Positions 1 to 10,236 are shown, counted from the stretch's first letter. The stretch: DNA of 64,000 nt from Mycobacterium sp. (GCA_025965895.1 JAOPWC010000073.1:62001-126000), one strand, 5' to 3'. Numbers and translations are program-made. Notes: generated by a model not told the origin, from the sequence alone.

Positions 1-89
1 ACCGCACTGACGGCCCAGGCCTTGACGACCCACAGCAGCGACGGGACGAGCTCGTGACCCCAATCGAGTGACGGCGTATAGGTACCCAA
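1..89 (-). CDS. bacA: BacA/SbmA-type ABC transporter, N-terminal fragment
   Basis: Only the first 29 codons lie in the window; the rest is beyond the left edge. The reading begins at a TTG (codon at 87-89) preceded by an AGGAGAG ribosome-binding site. The residues include a [15 protein letters not shown] stretch and a KAWAVSA stretch, which resemble the start of M. tuberculosis Rv1819c (PSIDW...WVGKAWTISA), a fused membrane and ATPase exporter/importer of the BacA family linked to vitamin B12 and antimicrobial peptide uptake. The position, divergent from the ilvG-like gene, is also that of Rv1819c. The identification rests on about 30 residues plus synteny, so it is moderate. Confidence 0.55.
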   Translation of the reverse strand, partial: MGTYTPSLDWGHELVPSLLWVVKAWAVSA

Positions 90-199
90 CGGACAACTCT
101 CCTGTTCCAAGGCGTGCCGGCGACCCGGGTGCAGACCCTGCGGCGAAGCTACCGCAGTGCCCGCCGTTCAGCCCGTTCTCAGGCATTAGGCTCACCGCC

Positions 200-1906
200 A
201 TGAGCATCGACGCTCCGAAATCGTCCGATCTTCCCTCAGGCGGTGATCCGGGCCCGTCCGGTCTTCGCCCGAGCGCTCAGTTGTCCCGGAGCGTGCACGC
301 GGGCCGCCTGATCGCCCGCCGCTTGAAGGCCAGCGGCGTCGACACAATCTTCACGCTGTCCGGCGGCCACCTGTTCTCTCTGTACGACGGGTGTCACAGC
401 GAGGGCATCCGGCTGATCGACACCCGTCACGAGCAGACCGCGGCCTTCGCCGCGGAGGGCTGGTCCAAGGTGACCCGGGTGCCCGGTGTCGCGGCTCTGA
501 CGGCAGGCCCGGGAGTGACGAACGGGATGAGCGCGATGGCGGCCGCGCAGCAGAACCAGTCACCGCTGCTGGTGCTGGGCGGCCGGGCGCCGGCGCTGCG
601 GTGGGGCATGGGCTCGCTGCAGGAGATCGACCACGTGCCGTTCGTCGCGCCGCTCGCCCGCTTCTCGGCGACGGCGGATTCGGCGGCGGCGGCGGGAACG
701 CTGATCGACGAGGCGCTCAGGGCGACGCTCACCGCGCCGTCGGGGCTTGCGTTCGTCGACTTCCCGATGGATCACGTGTTCTCCGAGACCGAAGACGACG
801 GACGCCCGGGAGCGCTCTCCGACCTCCCCACGCCGCCGCCCTCCGATCCTGTGGAGTTGGACCACGCCGTCGGCTTGCTGGCGGCTGCCCGGCGCCCGGT
901 GATCATGGTCGGCACCAATGTGTGGTGGGGCCACGCTGAGGCCGCACTGCTGCGGCTGGCCGAGGCGCAGCGAATTCCGGTGCTGATGAACGGCATGGCG
1001 CGTGGCGTCGTGCCCGCCGATCATGAGCTCGCGTTCTCGCGTGCCCGCGGGCGTGCCCTCGGTCAAGCCGATGTCGCGCTGGTGATCGGGGTGCCGATGG
1101 ACTTTCGGCTCGGGTTCGGCGGCGTGTTCGGCGCCGACACCCAGCTGATCGTGGCCGACCGCGTCGCCCCCGATCGTGCCCATCCCCGCGTCGTCGCCGC
1201 CGCCGTCTACGGGGACTTGGCGGGCACTCTGGCGGCGCTTGCCGACGGACGGGCCGCCGAGCACGAGGGGTGGATCGCCGAGCTGCGCAGCGTGGAGACC
1301 GACGCCCGCGCCGCCGAGCGGGCGGAGCTGGCCGATGACCGCACGCCGCTGCATCCGATGCGGGTGTACGCGGAGCTGACGCCAATGCTGGACCGTGACG
1401 CGATCGTGGTGATCGACGCGGGGGATTTCGGTTCCTACGCCGGCCGGGTCATCGACAGTTACGTGCCCGGCGCCTGGCTGGACAGCGGGCCCTTCGGCTG
1501 CCTGGGTTCGGGACCGGGATACGCACTGGCGGCCAAGCTGGCGCGACCTGACCGCCAGGTCGTGCTGCTGCAGGGCGACGGCGCGTTCGGCTTCTCGGGC
1601 ATGGAATGGGACACCCTGGTCCGTCACGGGGTCCAGGTGGTGTCGGTGCTCGGTAACAACGGCATCTGGGGCCTGGAGAAGCATCCGATGGAGATGATTT
1701 ACGGCTATTCGGTCGTGGCGGAGCTGCGGCCCGGAACACGCTATGACGAGGTGGTGTCGGCGCTGGGCGGGCACGGCGAGCTGGTGTCCAGCCCGGCCGC
1801 GCTTCGGCCCGCGCTGGACCGGGCCTTCAGTTCAGGGCTGCCGGCGGTCGTCAACGTGCTGACCGATCCCGCAGTTGCCTATCCGCGGCGTTCAAACCTC
1901 GCCTGA
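200..1906 (+). CDS. ilvG: Thiamine-diphosphate enzyme, acetolactate synthase-like (IlvG)
   Basis: A 568-residue member of the thiamine diphosphate (ThDP) enzyme superfamily, close to M. tuberculosis Rv1820. It has the N-terminal pyrimidine-binding domain with the conserved glutamate in [13 protein letters not shown] (E78), a central domain, and a C-terminal pyrophosphate-binding domain with GDGAFGFSG near residue 459 closing on NNG, the usual Mg/ThDP motif. Family members make 2-acetolactate from pyruvate for branched-chain amino acids, but this subgroup lacks firm biochemical proof and could be a different decarboxylase or carboligase. The ATG at 200 is chosen because similarity starts just after it; the open frame runs back to 68 but that extension is not family-like and would overlap the divergent bacA start. 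Confidence 0.85.
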   Translation: MSIDAPKSSDLPSGGDPGPSGLRPSAQLSRSVHAGRLIARRLKASGVDTIFTLSGGHLFSLYDGCHSEGIRLIDTRHEQTAAFAAEGWSKVTRVPGVAALTAGPGVTNGMSAMAAAQQNQSPLLVLGGRAPALRWGMGSLQEIDHVPFVAPLARFSATADSAAAAGTLIDEALRATLTAPSGLAFVDFPMDHVFSETEDDGRPGALSDLPTPPPSDPVELDHAVGLLAAARRPVIMVGTNVWWGHAEAALLRLAEAQRIPVLMNGMARGVVPADHELAFSRARGRALGQADVALVIGVPMDFRLGFGGVFGADTQLIVADRVAPDRAHPRVVAAAVYGDLAGTLAALADGRAAEHEGWIAELRSVETDARAAERAELADDRTPLHPMRVYAELTPMLDRDAIVVIDAGDFGSYAGRVIDSYVPGAWLDSGPFGCLGSGPGYALAAKLARPDRQVVLLQGDGAFGFSGMEWDTLVRHGVQVVSVLGNNGIWGLEKHPMEMIYGYSVVAELRPGTRYDEVVSALGGHGELVSSPAALRPALDRAFSSGLPAVVNVLTDPAVAYPRRSNLA

Positions 1907-1956
1907 TTTCTCGGCAGCGGCGCGGATGCGTGACACCCGCCGCGTACCGTTGTGCT

Positions 1957-4281
1957 GTGGCGAAATCGACCAGCACGCGACCGGGACGGCTGAGCAGCAC
2001 CTTCTGGAAGCTGCTCGGCGCGAGCACCGAGAAGGAGCAGAGCCGCTCGCTCACCGAGGTGAAGGCCTCGTCCGAATACGACGAGAAGGCGAAGGTCCTC
2101 GACGACGAGCAGCTGCGCAAGGCCACCAAACTACTGAACCTCGACGACCTCGCCGACTCCGACGACATCCCGCAGTTCCTCGCGATCGCACGCGAGGCCG
2201 CGGAACGGTCAACCACGCTGCGTCCGTTCGATGTTCAGCTGCTCGGTGCGCTGCGCATGCTGGCCGGCGACGTGGTCGAGATGGCCACCGGTGAGGGCAA
2301 GACGCTTGCCGGCGCTATTGCCGCGGCTGGTTACGCACTCGGCGGCCGCCACGTACACGTCATCACGATCAACGACTACCTGGCCCACCGCGATGCGGAG
2401 TGGATGGGGCCGCTGCTGGAAGCGATGGGCCTGACGGTCGGCTGGGTGACCGCCGAGTCCACCGCCGCCGAGCGCCGCGCCGCATACGCCTGCGATGTCA
2501 CCTACGCTTCGGTCAACGAGATCGGGTTCGACGTACTGCGCGACCAACTCGTCACCGACGTAGCGGATCTGGTGTCGCCGAATCCCGATGTCGCGCTGAT
2601 CGACGAGGCCGACTCCGTGCTGGTCGACGAGGCGTTGGTGCCATTGGTGCTGGCGGGCACCACCCATCGCGAGACGCCGAGGCTGGAGATCATCCGTCTG
2701 GTCGGTGAGCTCACAGCCGACACTGATTACGACACCGACTCCGATCGCCGCAACATCCACCTCACCGAACTAGGCGCCCTGAAAGTCGAAGCGGCCCTCG
2801 GCGGGATCGATCTGTACTCCGAGGAGCACGTCGGCACCACGCTCACCGAGGTCAACGTCGCCCTGCACGCACACGTGCTGCTGCAGCGTGACGTTCATTA
2901 CATCGTCCGCGACGACGCGGTGCATCTGATCAACGCTTCCCGTGGCCGGATCGCGCAGCTCCAGCGCTGGCCAGACGGGCTGCAGGCGGCCGTCGAGGCC
3001 AAGGAAGGGATCGAAACCACCGAGACCGGCGAGGTTTTGGACACCATCACGGTGCAGGCGCTGATCAACCGCTATCCGACGGTGTGCGGGATGACCGGCA
3101 CCGCACTTGCGGCGGGCGAACAGCTGCGCCAGTTCTACAAACTCGGCGTCTCACCGATCCCGCCGAACACACCGAACATCCGCGAGGACGAGGCCGACCG
3201 GGTCTACGTCACCGCCGCGGCAAAGAACGACGCCATCGTCGAGCACATCATCTCCGTCCACGAGAGTGCACAGCCGGTCCTGGTCGGGACGCGCGACGTC
3301 GCCGAATCGGAGGAGCTGCACGAGCGGCTGCTCAAGGCGGGCGTACCCGCGGTCGTGCTGAACGCGAAGAACGACGCCGAGGAGGCGGCGATCATCGCCG
3401 AGGCAGGCAAGCTCAGCGCGGTCACCGTGTCCACCCAGATGGCCGGGCGCGGCACCGACATCCGGCTCGGCGGCTCGGACGAAGCGGACCACGACAAGGT
3501 CGCCGAGCTTGGCGGCCTGCACGTGGTGGGCACCGGGCGTCACCACACCGAGCGGCTGGACAACCAGCTGCGCGGCCGCGCCGGACGGCAGGGCGATCCC
3601 GGCTCGTCGGTGTTTTTCTCGAGCTGGGAGGACAGCGTCGTCACCGCGAACCTCGAGCCGAACAAGCGGCCGATGCAGACTGACGAGGACGGCCGGATCG
3701 TCAGTCCGAAGGCGGCCGTGCTTCTCGACCATGCCCAGCGGGTCGCCGAGGGCAAGCTGCTCGACGTCCACGCGAACACGTGGCGCTACAACCAGCTCAC
3801 CGCCCAGCAACGCGCGATCATCGTCGAGCGGCGCGACACGCTGCTGCGCACGCCGACCGCGCGGGAGGAGCTTCAGCGGCGCTCACCGGAGCGCTACGAA
3901 GAGCTGTCGGAAACCCTGAGCGAGGCACGGCTGGAGAAGATCTCCCGGATGATCATGCTCTACCACCTGGACCGGGGTTGGGCGGATCACCTCGCCTACC
4001 TGGCCGACATCCGCGAAAGCATCCACCTGCGGGCGCTTGGCAGGCAGAACCCGCTCGACGAGTTCCACCGGATGGCCGTCGACGCGTTCGCGCACCTGGC
4101 CGCCGACGCGATCGAGGCGGCGCAGCAGACGTTCGAGACCGCGAACGTCGTCGAGGAGGAACCCGGGCTCGATTTGTCGAAGCTCGCCCGGCCGACGTCG
4201 ACGTGGACATACATGGTTCACGACAATCCGCTGGCCGACGACACCCTGTCAGCGCTGAGCCTGCCAGGGGTTTTCCGCTAG
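1957..4281 (+). CDS. secA2: Accessory preprotein translocase ATPase SecA2
   Basis: 774 residues. SecA2 is the second SecA of mycobacteria; it powers export of a small set of proteins through SecYEG alongside housekeeping SecA1. Visible features are Walker A MATGEGKT (near 109-116), DEAD-like Walker B LIDEAD (D216), the preprotein cross-linking domain, and motor-2 motifs QMAGRGTDI and [13 protein letters not shown]. It lacks the long C-terminal zinc-binding tail of SecA1, as usual for SecA2. The frame is open back to a GTG at 1930, but the GTG at 1957 gives [14 protein letters not shown], which aligns with the start of known mycobacterial SecA2. No clear ribosome-binding site precedes either. 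It lies upstream of pgsA2 with a 10-base gap, as in M. tuberculosis (Rv1821). Confidence 0.95.
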   Translation: MAKSTSTRPGRLSSTFWKLLGASTEKEQSRSLTEVKASSEYDEKAKVLDDEQLRKATKLLNLDDLADSDDIPQFLAIAREAAERSTTLRPFDVQLLGALRMLAGDVVEMATGEGKTLAGAIAAAGYALGGRHVHVITINDYLAHRDAEWMGPLLEAMGLTVGWVTAESTAAERRAAYACDVTYASVNEIGFDVLRDQLVTDVADLVSPNPDVALIDEADSVLVDEALVPLVLAGTTHRETPRLEIIRLVGELTADTDYDTDSDRRNIHLTELGALKVEAALGGIDLYSEEHVGTTLTEVNVALHAHVLLQRDVHYIVRDDAVHLINASRGRIAQLQRWPDGLQAAVEAKEGIETTETGEVLDTITVQALINRYPTVCGMTGTALAAGEQLRQFYKLGVSPIPPNTPNIREDEADRVYVTAAAKNDAIVEHIISVHESAQPVLVGTRDVAESEELHERLLKAGVPAVVLNAKNDAEEAAIIAEAGKLSAVTVSTQMAGRGTDIRLGGSDEADHDKVAELGGLHVVGTGRHHTERLDNQLRGRAGRQGDPGSSVFFSSWEDSVVTANLEPNKRPMQTDEDGRIVSPKAAVLLDHAQRVAEGKLLDVHANTWRYNQLTAQQRAIIVERRDTLLRTPTAREELQRRSPERYEELSETLSEARLEKISRMIMLYHLDRGWADHLAYLADIRESIHLRALGRQNPLDEFHRMAVDAFAHLAADAIEAAQQTFETANVVEEEPGLDLSKLARPTSTWTYMVHDNPLADDTLSALSLPGVFR

Positions 4282-4291
4282 GTTTACGCCC

Positions 4292-4903
4292 ATGGAGCAG
4301 CCACCCGCGCCGCAGCGCGAGCGGGTGCTCACTGTGCCCAATGCACTCAGCGTGGTGCGGCTGGTGCTGGTCCCGGTGCTTCTGTACCTGCTGCTCGCTG
4401 CGCACGCCGACGGCTGGGCGACCGGGATCCTCATCTTCAGCGGGGCCTCGGACTGGGCCGACGGCAAGATCGCCCGGCTGATGAATCAATCCTCGCGGCT
4501 GGGGGAGTTGCTGGACCCGCTGGTGGATCGCATATACCTGGTGACCGTCCCGATTGCGTTCGGGCTGCGGCACTTTGTGCCGTGGTGGATCGTCGCTGTG
4601 CTGATCGGTCGGGATGTGCTACTGGCCGCCACGCTGCCGGCGCTGCGCAGCCGAGGACTGACCGGACTGCCGGTCACCTACATCGGCAAGGGCGCCACCT
4701 TCGCGCTGATGTCCGGGTTCCCACTGATCCTGCTCGGCCAGTTCGGCGCGCTGTGGAGCCGGGTCGTGTTGGCTATCGGCTGGGGATTCCTGATCTGGGG
4801 GCTCGCGACATACCTGTGGAGCTTCGTGCTCTACCTGGTCCAGTTCGTCATGGTGTTGCGCCGGCTGCCGAAGCTGAACCCGGGAGCCGGACATCGTGTC
4901 TGA
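4292..4903 (+). CDS. pgsA2: CDP-alcohol phosphatidyltransferase PgsA2
   Basis: 203 residues, polytopic inner-membrane enzyme. It carries the complete CDP-alcohol phosphotransferase signature DGx2ARx8Gx3Dx3D (here starting DGKIAR and ending GELLDPLVD), whose aspartates bind two metal ions and the CDP-activated lipid. The family transfers a phosphatidyl group from CDP-diacylglycerol to an alcohol such as glycerol-3-phosphate or inositol. Ortholog position is Rv1822; mycobacteria have several paralogs and the acceptor of this one is not settled by sequence. Its 3' end overlaps the next gene by 8 bases, implying translational coupling with the DUF881 gene. Confidence 0.9.
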   Translation: MEQPPAPQRERVLTVPNALSVVRLVLVPVLLYLLLAAHADGWATGILIFSGASDWADGKIARLMNQSSRLGELLDPLVDRIYLVTVPIAFGLRHFVPWWIVAVLIGRDVLLAATLPALRSRGLTGLPVTYIGKGATFALMSGFPLILLGQFGALWSRVVLAIGWGFLIWGLATYLWSFVLYLVQFVMVLRRLPKLNPGAGHRV

Positions 4904-5813
4904 GCCCAACCGCTCGCTCGGCGGATACGACCTGGACGCCGGCCATCATGCACACGAAGCGGACCGACCCCAGCTGATCCCGGTGCCGTCGCTGCTGCGA
5001 TCGCTGCTGTCCGAGCATTTGGATCCGGGTTACGCCGCAGCGGCAGCCGGACGGGCCGCCGGAACGGCCCCGACGCGGAAATGGGCGGCGTGGGGATGGC
5101 AGGCCGCGGCAGCACTTCTGATCGCAGCGGTGTTCGCGGCAGCGGTCGCACAGGCTCGCTCAGTGGAGCCGGGCGTGAAACAGACACAGCAGATGCTGAT
5201 CTCCAGCGTGCGGGCGGCGCAGACCGACACCGATGGTCTCGCTGCGCAACGCTCCGGCCTGACGTCTGACGTCGACACCCTACGGCGCAGCCAACTCCAG
5301 GATGACGCCGCAGGCCAGGAGTTGCTGCGTAACCTCGATCGACTCGGTTTCCCGGCCGCTGCCACAGCGCTGACCGGCCCGGGCCTGACGGTCACGCTGA
5401 CCGACCCTGGTGTGTCCGGGAACCTGTCCGACGTCTCCAAGGAACGGATACCGGGCAGCCGACAGGTGGTGCTGGACCGGGATTTGCAACTCGTGGTCAA
5501 TTCCCTGTGGGCGAGCGGCGCCGAGGCCATTGCGGTCGGTGGGGTGCGGATCGGGCCGAACGTGACGATGCGTCAGGCCGGCGGAGCGATCCTCGTCGAC
5601 AATCAGCCGATCACGAGCCCGTACGCGGTGGTGGCCATCGGACCACCGCACGCGATGCAGGACAGCTTCGAGGCGAGCGCCGGATTGACGCGAATGCGAC
5701 TGCTGGAGGCGACCTACGGCGCCGGCGTGACGGTCAGTGTCGGTGAGACGTTGACGGTGCCTGCGGGCAACACACGAGGGATCAAGTACGCCAAGCCGAT
5801 TGGTAACCGATGA
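4896..5813 (+). CDS. DUF881 membrane-anchored protein (Rv1823-like)
   Basis: 305 residues from a GTG that overlaps the end of pgsA2 by 8 bases. The first 60 residues are predicted cytoplasmic, followed by one hydrophobic segment at about 66-88 ([20 protein letters not shown]) and then an extracytoplasmic DUF881 domain with an initial coiled-coil-like stretch and a [12 protein letters not shown] motif. DUF881 proteins in actinobacteria sit beside the small DUF1290 membrane protein and are often found near division or cell-envelope genes; their biochemical role is unknown. A second DUF881 paralog lies two genes downstream, with the small protein between them, suggesting a membrane complex. The stop codon lies inside the first repeat at 5811. 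Confidence 0.85.
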   Translation: MSEPNRSLGGYDLDAGHHAHEADRPQLIPVPSLLRSLLSEHLDPGYAAAAAGRAAGTAPTRKWAAWGWQAAAALLIAAVFAAAVAQARSVEPGVKQTQQMLISSVRAAQTDTDGLAAQRSGLTSDVDTLRRSQLQDDAAGQELLRNLDRLGFPAAATALTGPGLTVTLTDPGVSGNLSDVSKERIPGSRQVVLDRDLQLVVNSLWASGAEAIAVGGVRIGPNVTMRQAGGAILVDNQPITSPYAVVAIGPPHAMQDSFEASAGLTRMRLLEATYGAGVTVSVGETLTVPAGNTRGIKYAKPIGNR

Positions 5814-5894
5814 GCGCTTGCGCGAAGAGGAGATGGCCGAGATGAGCGCTTGCGCGAAGAGGAGATGGCCGAGATGAGAAAGTACCCCGCATGA
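5810..5894 (+). repeat. MIRU-like tandem repeat with overlapping mini-ORFs
   Basis: Two exact 32-bp copies at 5811-5842 and 5843-5874 fill the whole gap between two genes. The upstream gene's TGA overlaps an ATG (ATGA, 5810-5813). Each copy then encodes an 11-residue peptide, [11 protein letters not shown], whose stop overlaps the next start as ATGA (5842-5845 and 5874-5877). A 6-residue ORF, MRKYPA, follows and ends in ATGA at 5891-5894, which is the start of the DUF1290 gene. Each copy has an AGAGGAGA ribosome-binding site 8-9 bases before the next ATG. This matches the described architecture of mycobacterial interspersed repetitive units. Peptide expression is inferred, not shown. Confidence 0.8.
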
Positions 5895-6223
5895 TTGGTA
5901 TTGCCGCGCTGGCCGTTGGCATTGCGCTGGGGTTGGTGTTTCACCCCAACGTGCCGGAGGTGGTGCAGCCGTATCTCCCGATTGCGGTGGTGGCGGCGCT
6001 GGACGCGGTGTTCGGGGGGTTGCGCGCATATCTGGACAGGATTTTCGACTCGAAGGTATTCGTCGTGTCGTTCGTGTTCAACGTGCTGGTCGCGGCCCTG
6101 ATCGTCTACGTCGGCGACCAACTCGGGGTTGGCACGCAGCTGTCCACCGCGATCATCGTGGTGCTCGGCATCCGGATCTTCGGAAACGCAGCGGCGTTGC
6201 GCCGCAGGCTCTTCGGGGCTTAG
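5891..6223 (+). CDS. Small membrane protein, DUF1290 (Rv1824-like)
   Basis: 110 residues with three hydrophobic segments (roughly 2-20, 26-45 and 55-80) and a conserved AALDAVFGGLRAYLD stretch typical of DUF1290 / small basic protein (Sbp). Bacillus Sbp is encoded next to division genes, but no molecular role is established. The ATG at 5891 overlaps the stop of the last mini-ORF of the upstream repeat, and the next DUF881 gene starts 2 bases after this stop, so DUF881 - DUF1290 - DUF881 is one tightly packed unit, probably encoding a membrane complex. Confidence 0.85.
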   Translation: MIGIAALAVGIALGLVFHPNVPEVVQPYLPIAVVAALDAVFGGLRAYLDRIFDSKVFVVSFVFNVLVAALIVYVGDQLGVGTQLSTAIIVVLGIRIFGNAAALRRRLFGA

Positions 6224-6225
6224 CG

Positions 6226-7044
6226 ATGAGTGACCACGGCGCCGATTCCGACCAGCACGGCCGCCATGAGCTTCCGCCGGACGCACCGGCGCCGCAGATC
6301 GGTCCCGTACGGGGCGGGCGATTCCGGGTGTTCGGCCGCAGCCGCACCCAGACGGTCTTCGGTGTGCTCGGTCTGCTGCTCTGCGCGGTTCTCGGCGCCG
6401 GCATCGTGACACAGGTGCGGCAAACCAAGTCGGGAGACTCACTGGAGTCGGCGCGGCCTGCCGACCTGGTGGTGCTGCTGGATTCGCTGCAACAGCGGGA
6501 GGCGTCGCTGAACAAGGAGGTCGGCGAGCTGCAGCGGTCTTTGGCTGCGCTACGTTCCTCGGGCAGCGACGACAAGGCGGCGATCGCCGACGCACAGGCG
6601 CGACTGTCGGCGCTGTCGATCCTGACCGGCACCGTCGCGGCGACGGGGCCGGGAGTGACGCTGACGATTGACGACCCGGCAACCGGCGTGACACCGGAGA
6701 CGATGATCGATGTGATCAACGAGTTGCGAGCAGCAGGCGCGGAAGCCATGGAGATTCGCGGGGGACAGGCCGGCGAACAAACGGCCGTGCGGGTCGGGGT
6801 CGACACCTGGGTGGTCGGCAATCCCGGCGCGCTGTCGGTCGACGGTCAGAGTCTCGATCCGCCTTACACGGTTGCGGCCATTGGTGATCCGCCGACGCTG
6901 GCGGCCGCAATGAACATTCCCGGTGGGGCGGTCGACAGCGTCGAGCGGGTCGGCGGCACGATGAACGTCGGGCAGTCCGACCGCATCGACATCACCACCT
7001 TGCGGCAGCCGAAACCACGCCAATACGCTCAGCCCGTCAAATGA
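6226..7044 (+). CDS. DUF881 membrane-anchored protein (Rv1825-like)
   Basis: 272 residues. A proline-rich cytoplasmic N-terminus of about 45 residues is followed by one transmembrane segment (about 46-65, TVFGVLGLLLCAVLGAGIV), a charged heptad-like coiled coil at about 80-115 and a DUF881 domain with TGPGVTLTIDDP near 140, the same motif seen in the paralog two genes upstream. The function is unknown; the shared architecture suggests the two DUF881 proteins are partners or arose by duplication. It starts 2 bases after the DUF1290 gene and is followed 46 bases later by gcvH. Confidence 0.85.
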   Translation: MSDHGADSDQHGRHELPPDAPAPQIGPVRGGRFRVFGRSRTQTVFGVLGLLLCAVLGAGIVTQVRQTKSGDSLESARPADLVVLLDSLQQREASLNKEVGELQRSLAALRSSGSDDKAAIADAQARLSALSILTGTVAATGPGVTLTIDDPATGVTPETMIDVINELRAAGAEAMEIRGGQAGEQTAVRVGVDTWVVGNPGALSVDGQSLDPPYTVAAIGDPPTLAAAMNIPGGAVDSVERVGGTMNVGQSDRIDITTLRQPKPRQYAQPVK

Positions 7045-7090
7045 GGGTCCCGCCCGACTCCGACACATCGATCAACAGAGAAGGAAGCCA

Positions 7091-7486
7091 GTGAGCGAAA
7101 TCCCCGCTGACCTGCGCTACACGTCCGAGCATGAGTGGGTTCGCCGCACGGGTGAAAACACGGTCCGGGTCGGTATTACCGACTTCGCACAATCGTCGCT
7201 CGGCGACGTGGTTTTCGTCCAGCTGCCGGAGGTGGGTGCCGAGGTTACCGCGGGTGAGTCGTTCGGCGAGGTGGAGTCGACCAAGTCGGTGTCCGATCTG
7301 TATGCGCCCGTCACCGCGAAAGTGGTTGCCGTCAACGGCGATCTGGAGGGCAACCCCCAGCTCGTCAACTCCGAACCGTACGAGACCGGCTGGCTGGTGG
7401 AGCTGCAGGCCGATGCCGCGACATTGGACGAGGGCGTCTCGGCGTTGCTGGACGCGGACGGCTACCGCAACACCGTCATCGAGTGA
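7091..7486 (+). CDS. gcvH: Glycine cleavage system H protein
   Basis: 131 residues. GcvH is the lipoyl carrier of the glycine cleavage complex, shuttling the aminomethyl group from P protein (GcvB, downstream here) to T protein, and then being reoxidised by lipoamide dehydrogenase. The lipoyl domain is intact and the lipoylation motif EVESTKSVSDLYAP places the modified lysine at K65. The GTG start at 7091 follows an AGAAGGAAG ribosome-binding site. It precedes garA, whose product is known to regulate central nitrogen and carbon metabolism, the same arrangement as Rv1826-Rv1827. Confidence 0.96.
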   Translation: MSEIPADLRYTSEHEWVRRTGENTVRVGITDFAQSSLGDVVFVQLPEVGAEVTAGESFGEVESTKSVSDLYAPVTAKVVAVNGDLEGNPQLVNSEPYETGWLVELQADAATLDEGVSALLDADGYRNTVIE

Positions 7487-7651
7487 GGCGGTTGTTAGGG
7501 TTCCTGCAAGATTTCGCCGCGCGGTGATGCGGCCCCTGATACGAACAGGGCGGTCACAATAAGCACGACCACGCGGTACGGTCATAGGAGCAGGTGCCGG
7601 GCCGGGGCGACACCGGGCCCGACACCGCAGAGCAGCCAGGAGGAGCAGCGG

Positions 7652-8122
7652 GTGACGGACAAGGACAACGATCAGACGTCTGACGAAGTCACCGTGGAAA
7701 CAACCTCCGTTTTCCGCGCGGACTTCCTCAACGAACTGGACGCGCCACCCTCGGCGGGGGCCGAGAGCGCGGTCTCCGGGGTCGAGGGACTACCTCAGGG
7801 TTCGGCGTTGCTGGTCGTCAAGCGTGGTCCCAACGCAGGCTCGCGATTCCTGCTCGATCAGGCGGTCACATCCGCCGGCCGCCATCCCGACAGCGACATC
7901 TTCCTCGACGATGTGACCGTGAGCCGCCGGCACGCGGAGTTCCGTCTCGAAAACGGCGAATTCCAGGTCGTCGACGTCGGCAGCCTCAACGGCACCTATG
8001 TGAACCGGGAACCGGTCGACTCGGCCGTTCTCGGCAACGGCGACGAGGTGCAAATCGGCAAGTTCCGCCTGGTGTTTTTGACCGGCCCGGGCGGCGAAGA
8101 CGGCGAGACTGGGTCCGGGTAG
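7652..8122 (+). CDS. garA: FHA-domain metabolic regulator GarA
   Basis: 156 residues. GarA is a cytoplasmic forkhead-associated (FHA) protein; unphosphorylated it inhibits 2-oxoglutarate dehydrogenase and NAD-glutamate dehydrogenase and activates glutamate synthase, and phosphorylation by PknB or PknG switches it off. The N-terminal phospho-acceptor motif ETTS is present, with T17 and T18 corresponding to the two known phosphothreonines. The FHA domain spans about 55-145 with [18 protein letters not shown] and GSLNGTYVN, the phosphothreonine-binding residues. The GTG start is preceded by AGGAGGAG. It is followed after 4 bases by a MerR-type gene. Confidence 0.96.
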   Translation: MTDKDNDQTSDEVTVETTSVFRADFLNELDAPPSAGAESAVSGVEGLPQGSALLVVKRGPNAGSRFLLDQAVTSAGRHPDSDIFLDDVTVSRRHAEFRLENGEFQVVDVGSLNGTYVNREPVDSAVLGNGDEVQIGKFRLVFLTGPGGEDGETGSG

Positions 8123-8126
8123 CCGC

Positions 8127-8879
8127 ATGACCGCGCCCGAGACGCCCGCGCTCGCGGGGATGTCGATCGGAGCGGTGCTCGACCTGCTCCGGCCGGAGTT
8201 CCCCGACGTCACGATCTCAAAGATCCGCTTCCTCGAGGCTGAAGGCCTGGTGACACCGCAGCGCAGCGCATCGGGCTATCGCCGCTTCACCGCATACGAC
8301 TGCGCCCGGCTGCGGTTCATCCTGACCGCGCAGCGCGACCACTACCTGCCGCTGAAGGTCATCAAGGCCGAGCTCGACGCCCAACTCGACGGCGAGCTGC
8401 CCGAGACGGCCAAGTTCGCGTTCACCGCACCGCGATTGGTCAGCGTCACCGGGGACGGCCAGCGGGTTGACGACCACGCCGACACCGCGGCCGCGGTGGC
8501 CCCCACCAAGATCCGGCTCTCAAGGGAGGACCTCCTCGAGCGATCGGGCGTCGACGAGGGAATGCTGACCGCGCTGATGAAGGCCGGCGTCATCACCGCC
8601 GGACCGGCCGGATTCTTCGACGAGCACGCGGTGGTGATCCTTCAGTGCGCGAAGGCACTGGGCGAATACGGTGTCGAGCCCCGGCACCTGCGGGCGTTCC
8701 GGTCGGCGGCCGACCGGCAGTCGGATCTGATCGCCCAGATCGCCGGCCCGGTGGTCAAGGCGGGCAAGGCGGGTGCCCGCGACCGCGCGGACGACCTCGC
8801 GCGGGAGGTGGCGGCCCTGGCGATCACGCTGCACACGGCGTTGGTTAAGTCTGCCGTGCGCGACGTTCTGCATCGCTGA
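8127..8879 (+). CDS. MerR-family transcriptional regulator (Rv1828-like)
   Basis: 250 residues. The N-terminal winged helix begins [20 protein letters not shown] and continues with the MerR wing signature [22 protein letters not shown], so it should bind DNA as a dimer. The C-terminal half (about 130-250) is a helical effector-like domain with no cysteine-rich metal site, unlike classical MerR metal sensors. The M. tuberculosis homolog Rv1828 has been studied structurally, but its ligand is not known to me. It starts 4 bases after garA, so the two are probably co-transcribed. Confidence 0.88.
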   Translation: MTAPETPALAGMSIGAVLDLLRPEFPDVTISKIRFLEAEGLVTPQRSASGYRRFTAYDCARLRFILTAQRDHYLPLKVIKAELDAQLDGELPETAKFAFTAPRLVSVTGDGQRVDDHADTAAAVAPTKIRLSREDLLERSGVDEGMLTALMKAGVITAGPAGFFDEHAVVILQCAKALGEYGVEPRHLRAFRSAADRQSDLIAQIAGPVVKAGKAGARDRADDLAREVAALAITLHTALVKSAVRDVLHR

Positions 8880-8960
8880 GGACTAGACTTTCCGACGACG
8901 GCATCGTCACGTCAGGTCCCGATGGGACGTGGTGCACGTTCGTGCGGAGGGCAGGCACAA

Positions 8961-9455
8961 ATGGGTGAAGTTCGCGTCGTCGGCATCCGTGTGGAGCAAC
9001 CCCAGAATCAGCCGGTTTTGCTGCTGCGCGAGGCCAACGGCGACCGCTACCTGCCGATCTGGATCGGCCAGGCAGAGGCAGCGGCAATTGCGCTGGAGCA
9101 GCAGGGCGTTGAGCCGGCCAGGCCGCTGACCCACGACTTGATCCGAGACGTCATTGCTGCGCTCGGCCATTCGCTGAAGGAGGTGCGGATTGTCGACCTG
9201 CAGGAGGGCACGTTCTACGCCGATCTGATCTTCGACCGCGACATCAAGGTGTCGGCGCGGCCGTCGGACTCGGTGGCGATAGCGCTACGGGTCGGGGTGC
9301 CGATCTACGTCGAGGAGGCGGTGCTGGCGGAGGCCGGGCTGATGATCCCCGACGAGAATGACGATGAGGCCGCCGGTACGGTGCGCGAGGACGAGGTCGA
9401 GAAGTTCAAGGAGTTCCTCGACAGCGTTTCGCCTGATGATTTCAAGGCGACGTGA
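8961..9455 (+). CDS. Bifunctional nuclease-domain protein (DUF151)
   Basis: 164 residues, nearly identical in length and sequence to M. tuberculosis Rv1829. The DUF151 domain covers most of the chain (about 1-130), with the conserved LPIWIGQAEAAAIA and RPSDSVAIALR stretches, and ends in an acidic tail. DUF151 proteins are called bifunctional nucleases after a plant member with RNase and DNase activity; the role in mycobacteria is unproven. The ATG at 8961 follows GGAGGG and fits the family; upstream in-frame codons from 8922 are not conserved. It lies between two MerR-type genes. Confidence 0.85.
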   Translation: MGEVRVVGIRVEQPQNQPVLLLREANGDRYLPIWIGQAEAAAIALEQQGVEPARPLTHDLIRDVIAALGHSLKEVRIVDLQEGTFYADLIFDRDIKVSARPSDSVAIALRVGVPIYVEEAVLAEAGLMIPDENDDEAAGTVREDEVEKFKEFLDSVSPDDFKAT

Positions 9456-9663
9456 GAGCCTCCATATCACGGATGCGTCTCAACTTGTCGGACTGAACCG
9501 ACACGCGGGAGCGGGTGGCGATGACCCGAGCCCGCACCGGCCATAATTTTGGTCGCAACGGCAGGCCAATCAGCCCGCCAGGAAGCGTATGCTCGAGCAA
9601 CTTGGGCCGTTACGTGACCAGGGCTCATCGGCAGCCACGCGACAGGCGGGAGGTAGCAGCACA

Positions 9664-10236
9664 GTGGGCGATCAGCCACGTCAGGAGCCGAGCCGGCCGG
9701 TGCAGCCGGGCCTGTTCCCAGACGACACCATTCCCGACGAACTGGTGGGCTACCGGGGCCCGAGCGCCTGCCAGATCGCCGGCATCACGTACCGGCAGCT
9801 GGACTACTGGGCCCGCACCTCGCTGGTGGTGCCGTCGATTCGCAGCGCAGCGGGATCAGGCAGCCAGCGGCTGTACTCGTTCAAGGACATCCTGGTCATA
9901 AAGATCGTCAAGCGGCTGCTCGACACCGGTATCTCGCTGCAGAACATCCGGGTGGCCGTCGATCACCTGCGCCAGCGCGGCGTCGAGGATCTGGCGCACA
10001 TCACGTTGTTCTCCGATGGCACGACGGTGTACGAGTGCACGTCGGCCGAGGAGGTCGTCGACCTGCTGCAGGGCGGACAAGGTGTGTTTGGCATCGCGGT
10101 CAGCGGCGCGATGCGTGAGCTGACCGGAACGATCGCCGATTTTCCGGGCGAGCGCGCTGACGGCGGCGAATCCCTCACGGCGCCCGAGGACGAGCTCGCC
10201 AACCGGCGCAAGCACCGCGACCGCAAGATCGGTTGA
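9664..10236 (+). CDS. resR: MerR-family regulator (Rv1830/ResR-like)
   Basis: 190 residues. The MerR helix-turn-helix is unusually close to the middle of the chain: GYRGPSACQIAGITYRQLDY followed by the wing around VVPSIRSAAGSGSQRLYSF, then a dimerisation helix and a C-terminal regulatory part. The M. tuberculosis ortholog Rv1830 was named ResR after clinical mutations that alter recovery from antibiotics and affect growth and division genes. I chose the GTG at 9664 because GGAGGT sits 9 bases upstream; an ATG at 9589 is in frame but lacks this support. It immediately precedes the glycine riboswitch and gcvB. Confidence 0.85.
   Translation: MGDQPRQEPSRPVQPGLFPDDTIPDELVGYRGPSACQIAGITYRQLDYWARTSLVVPSIRSAAGSGSQRLYSFKDILVIKIVKRLLDTGISLQNIRVAVDHLRQRGVEDLAHITLFSDGTTVYECTSAEEVVDLLQGGQGVFGIAVSGAMRELTGTIADFPGERADGGESLTAPEDELANRRKHRDRKIG

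Noticed and set aside
68..199. N-terminal extension of the ilvG-like gene to 68
   Set aside because: It overlaps the divergent bacA start and its residues have no similarity to the family.
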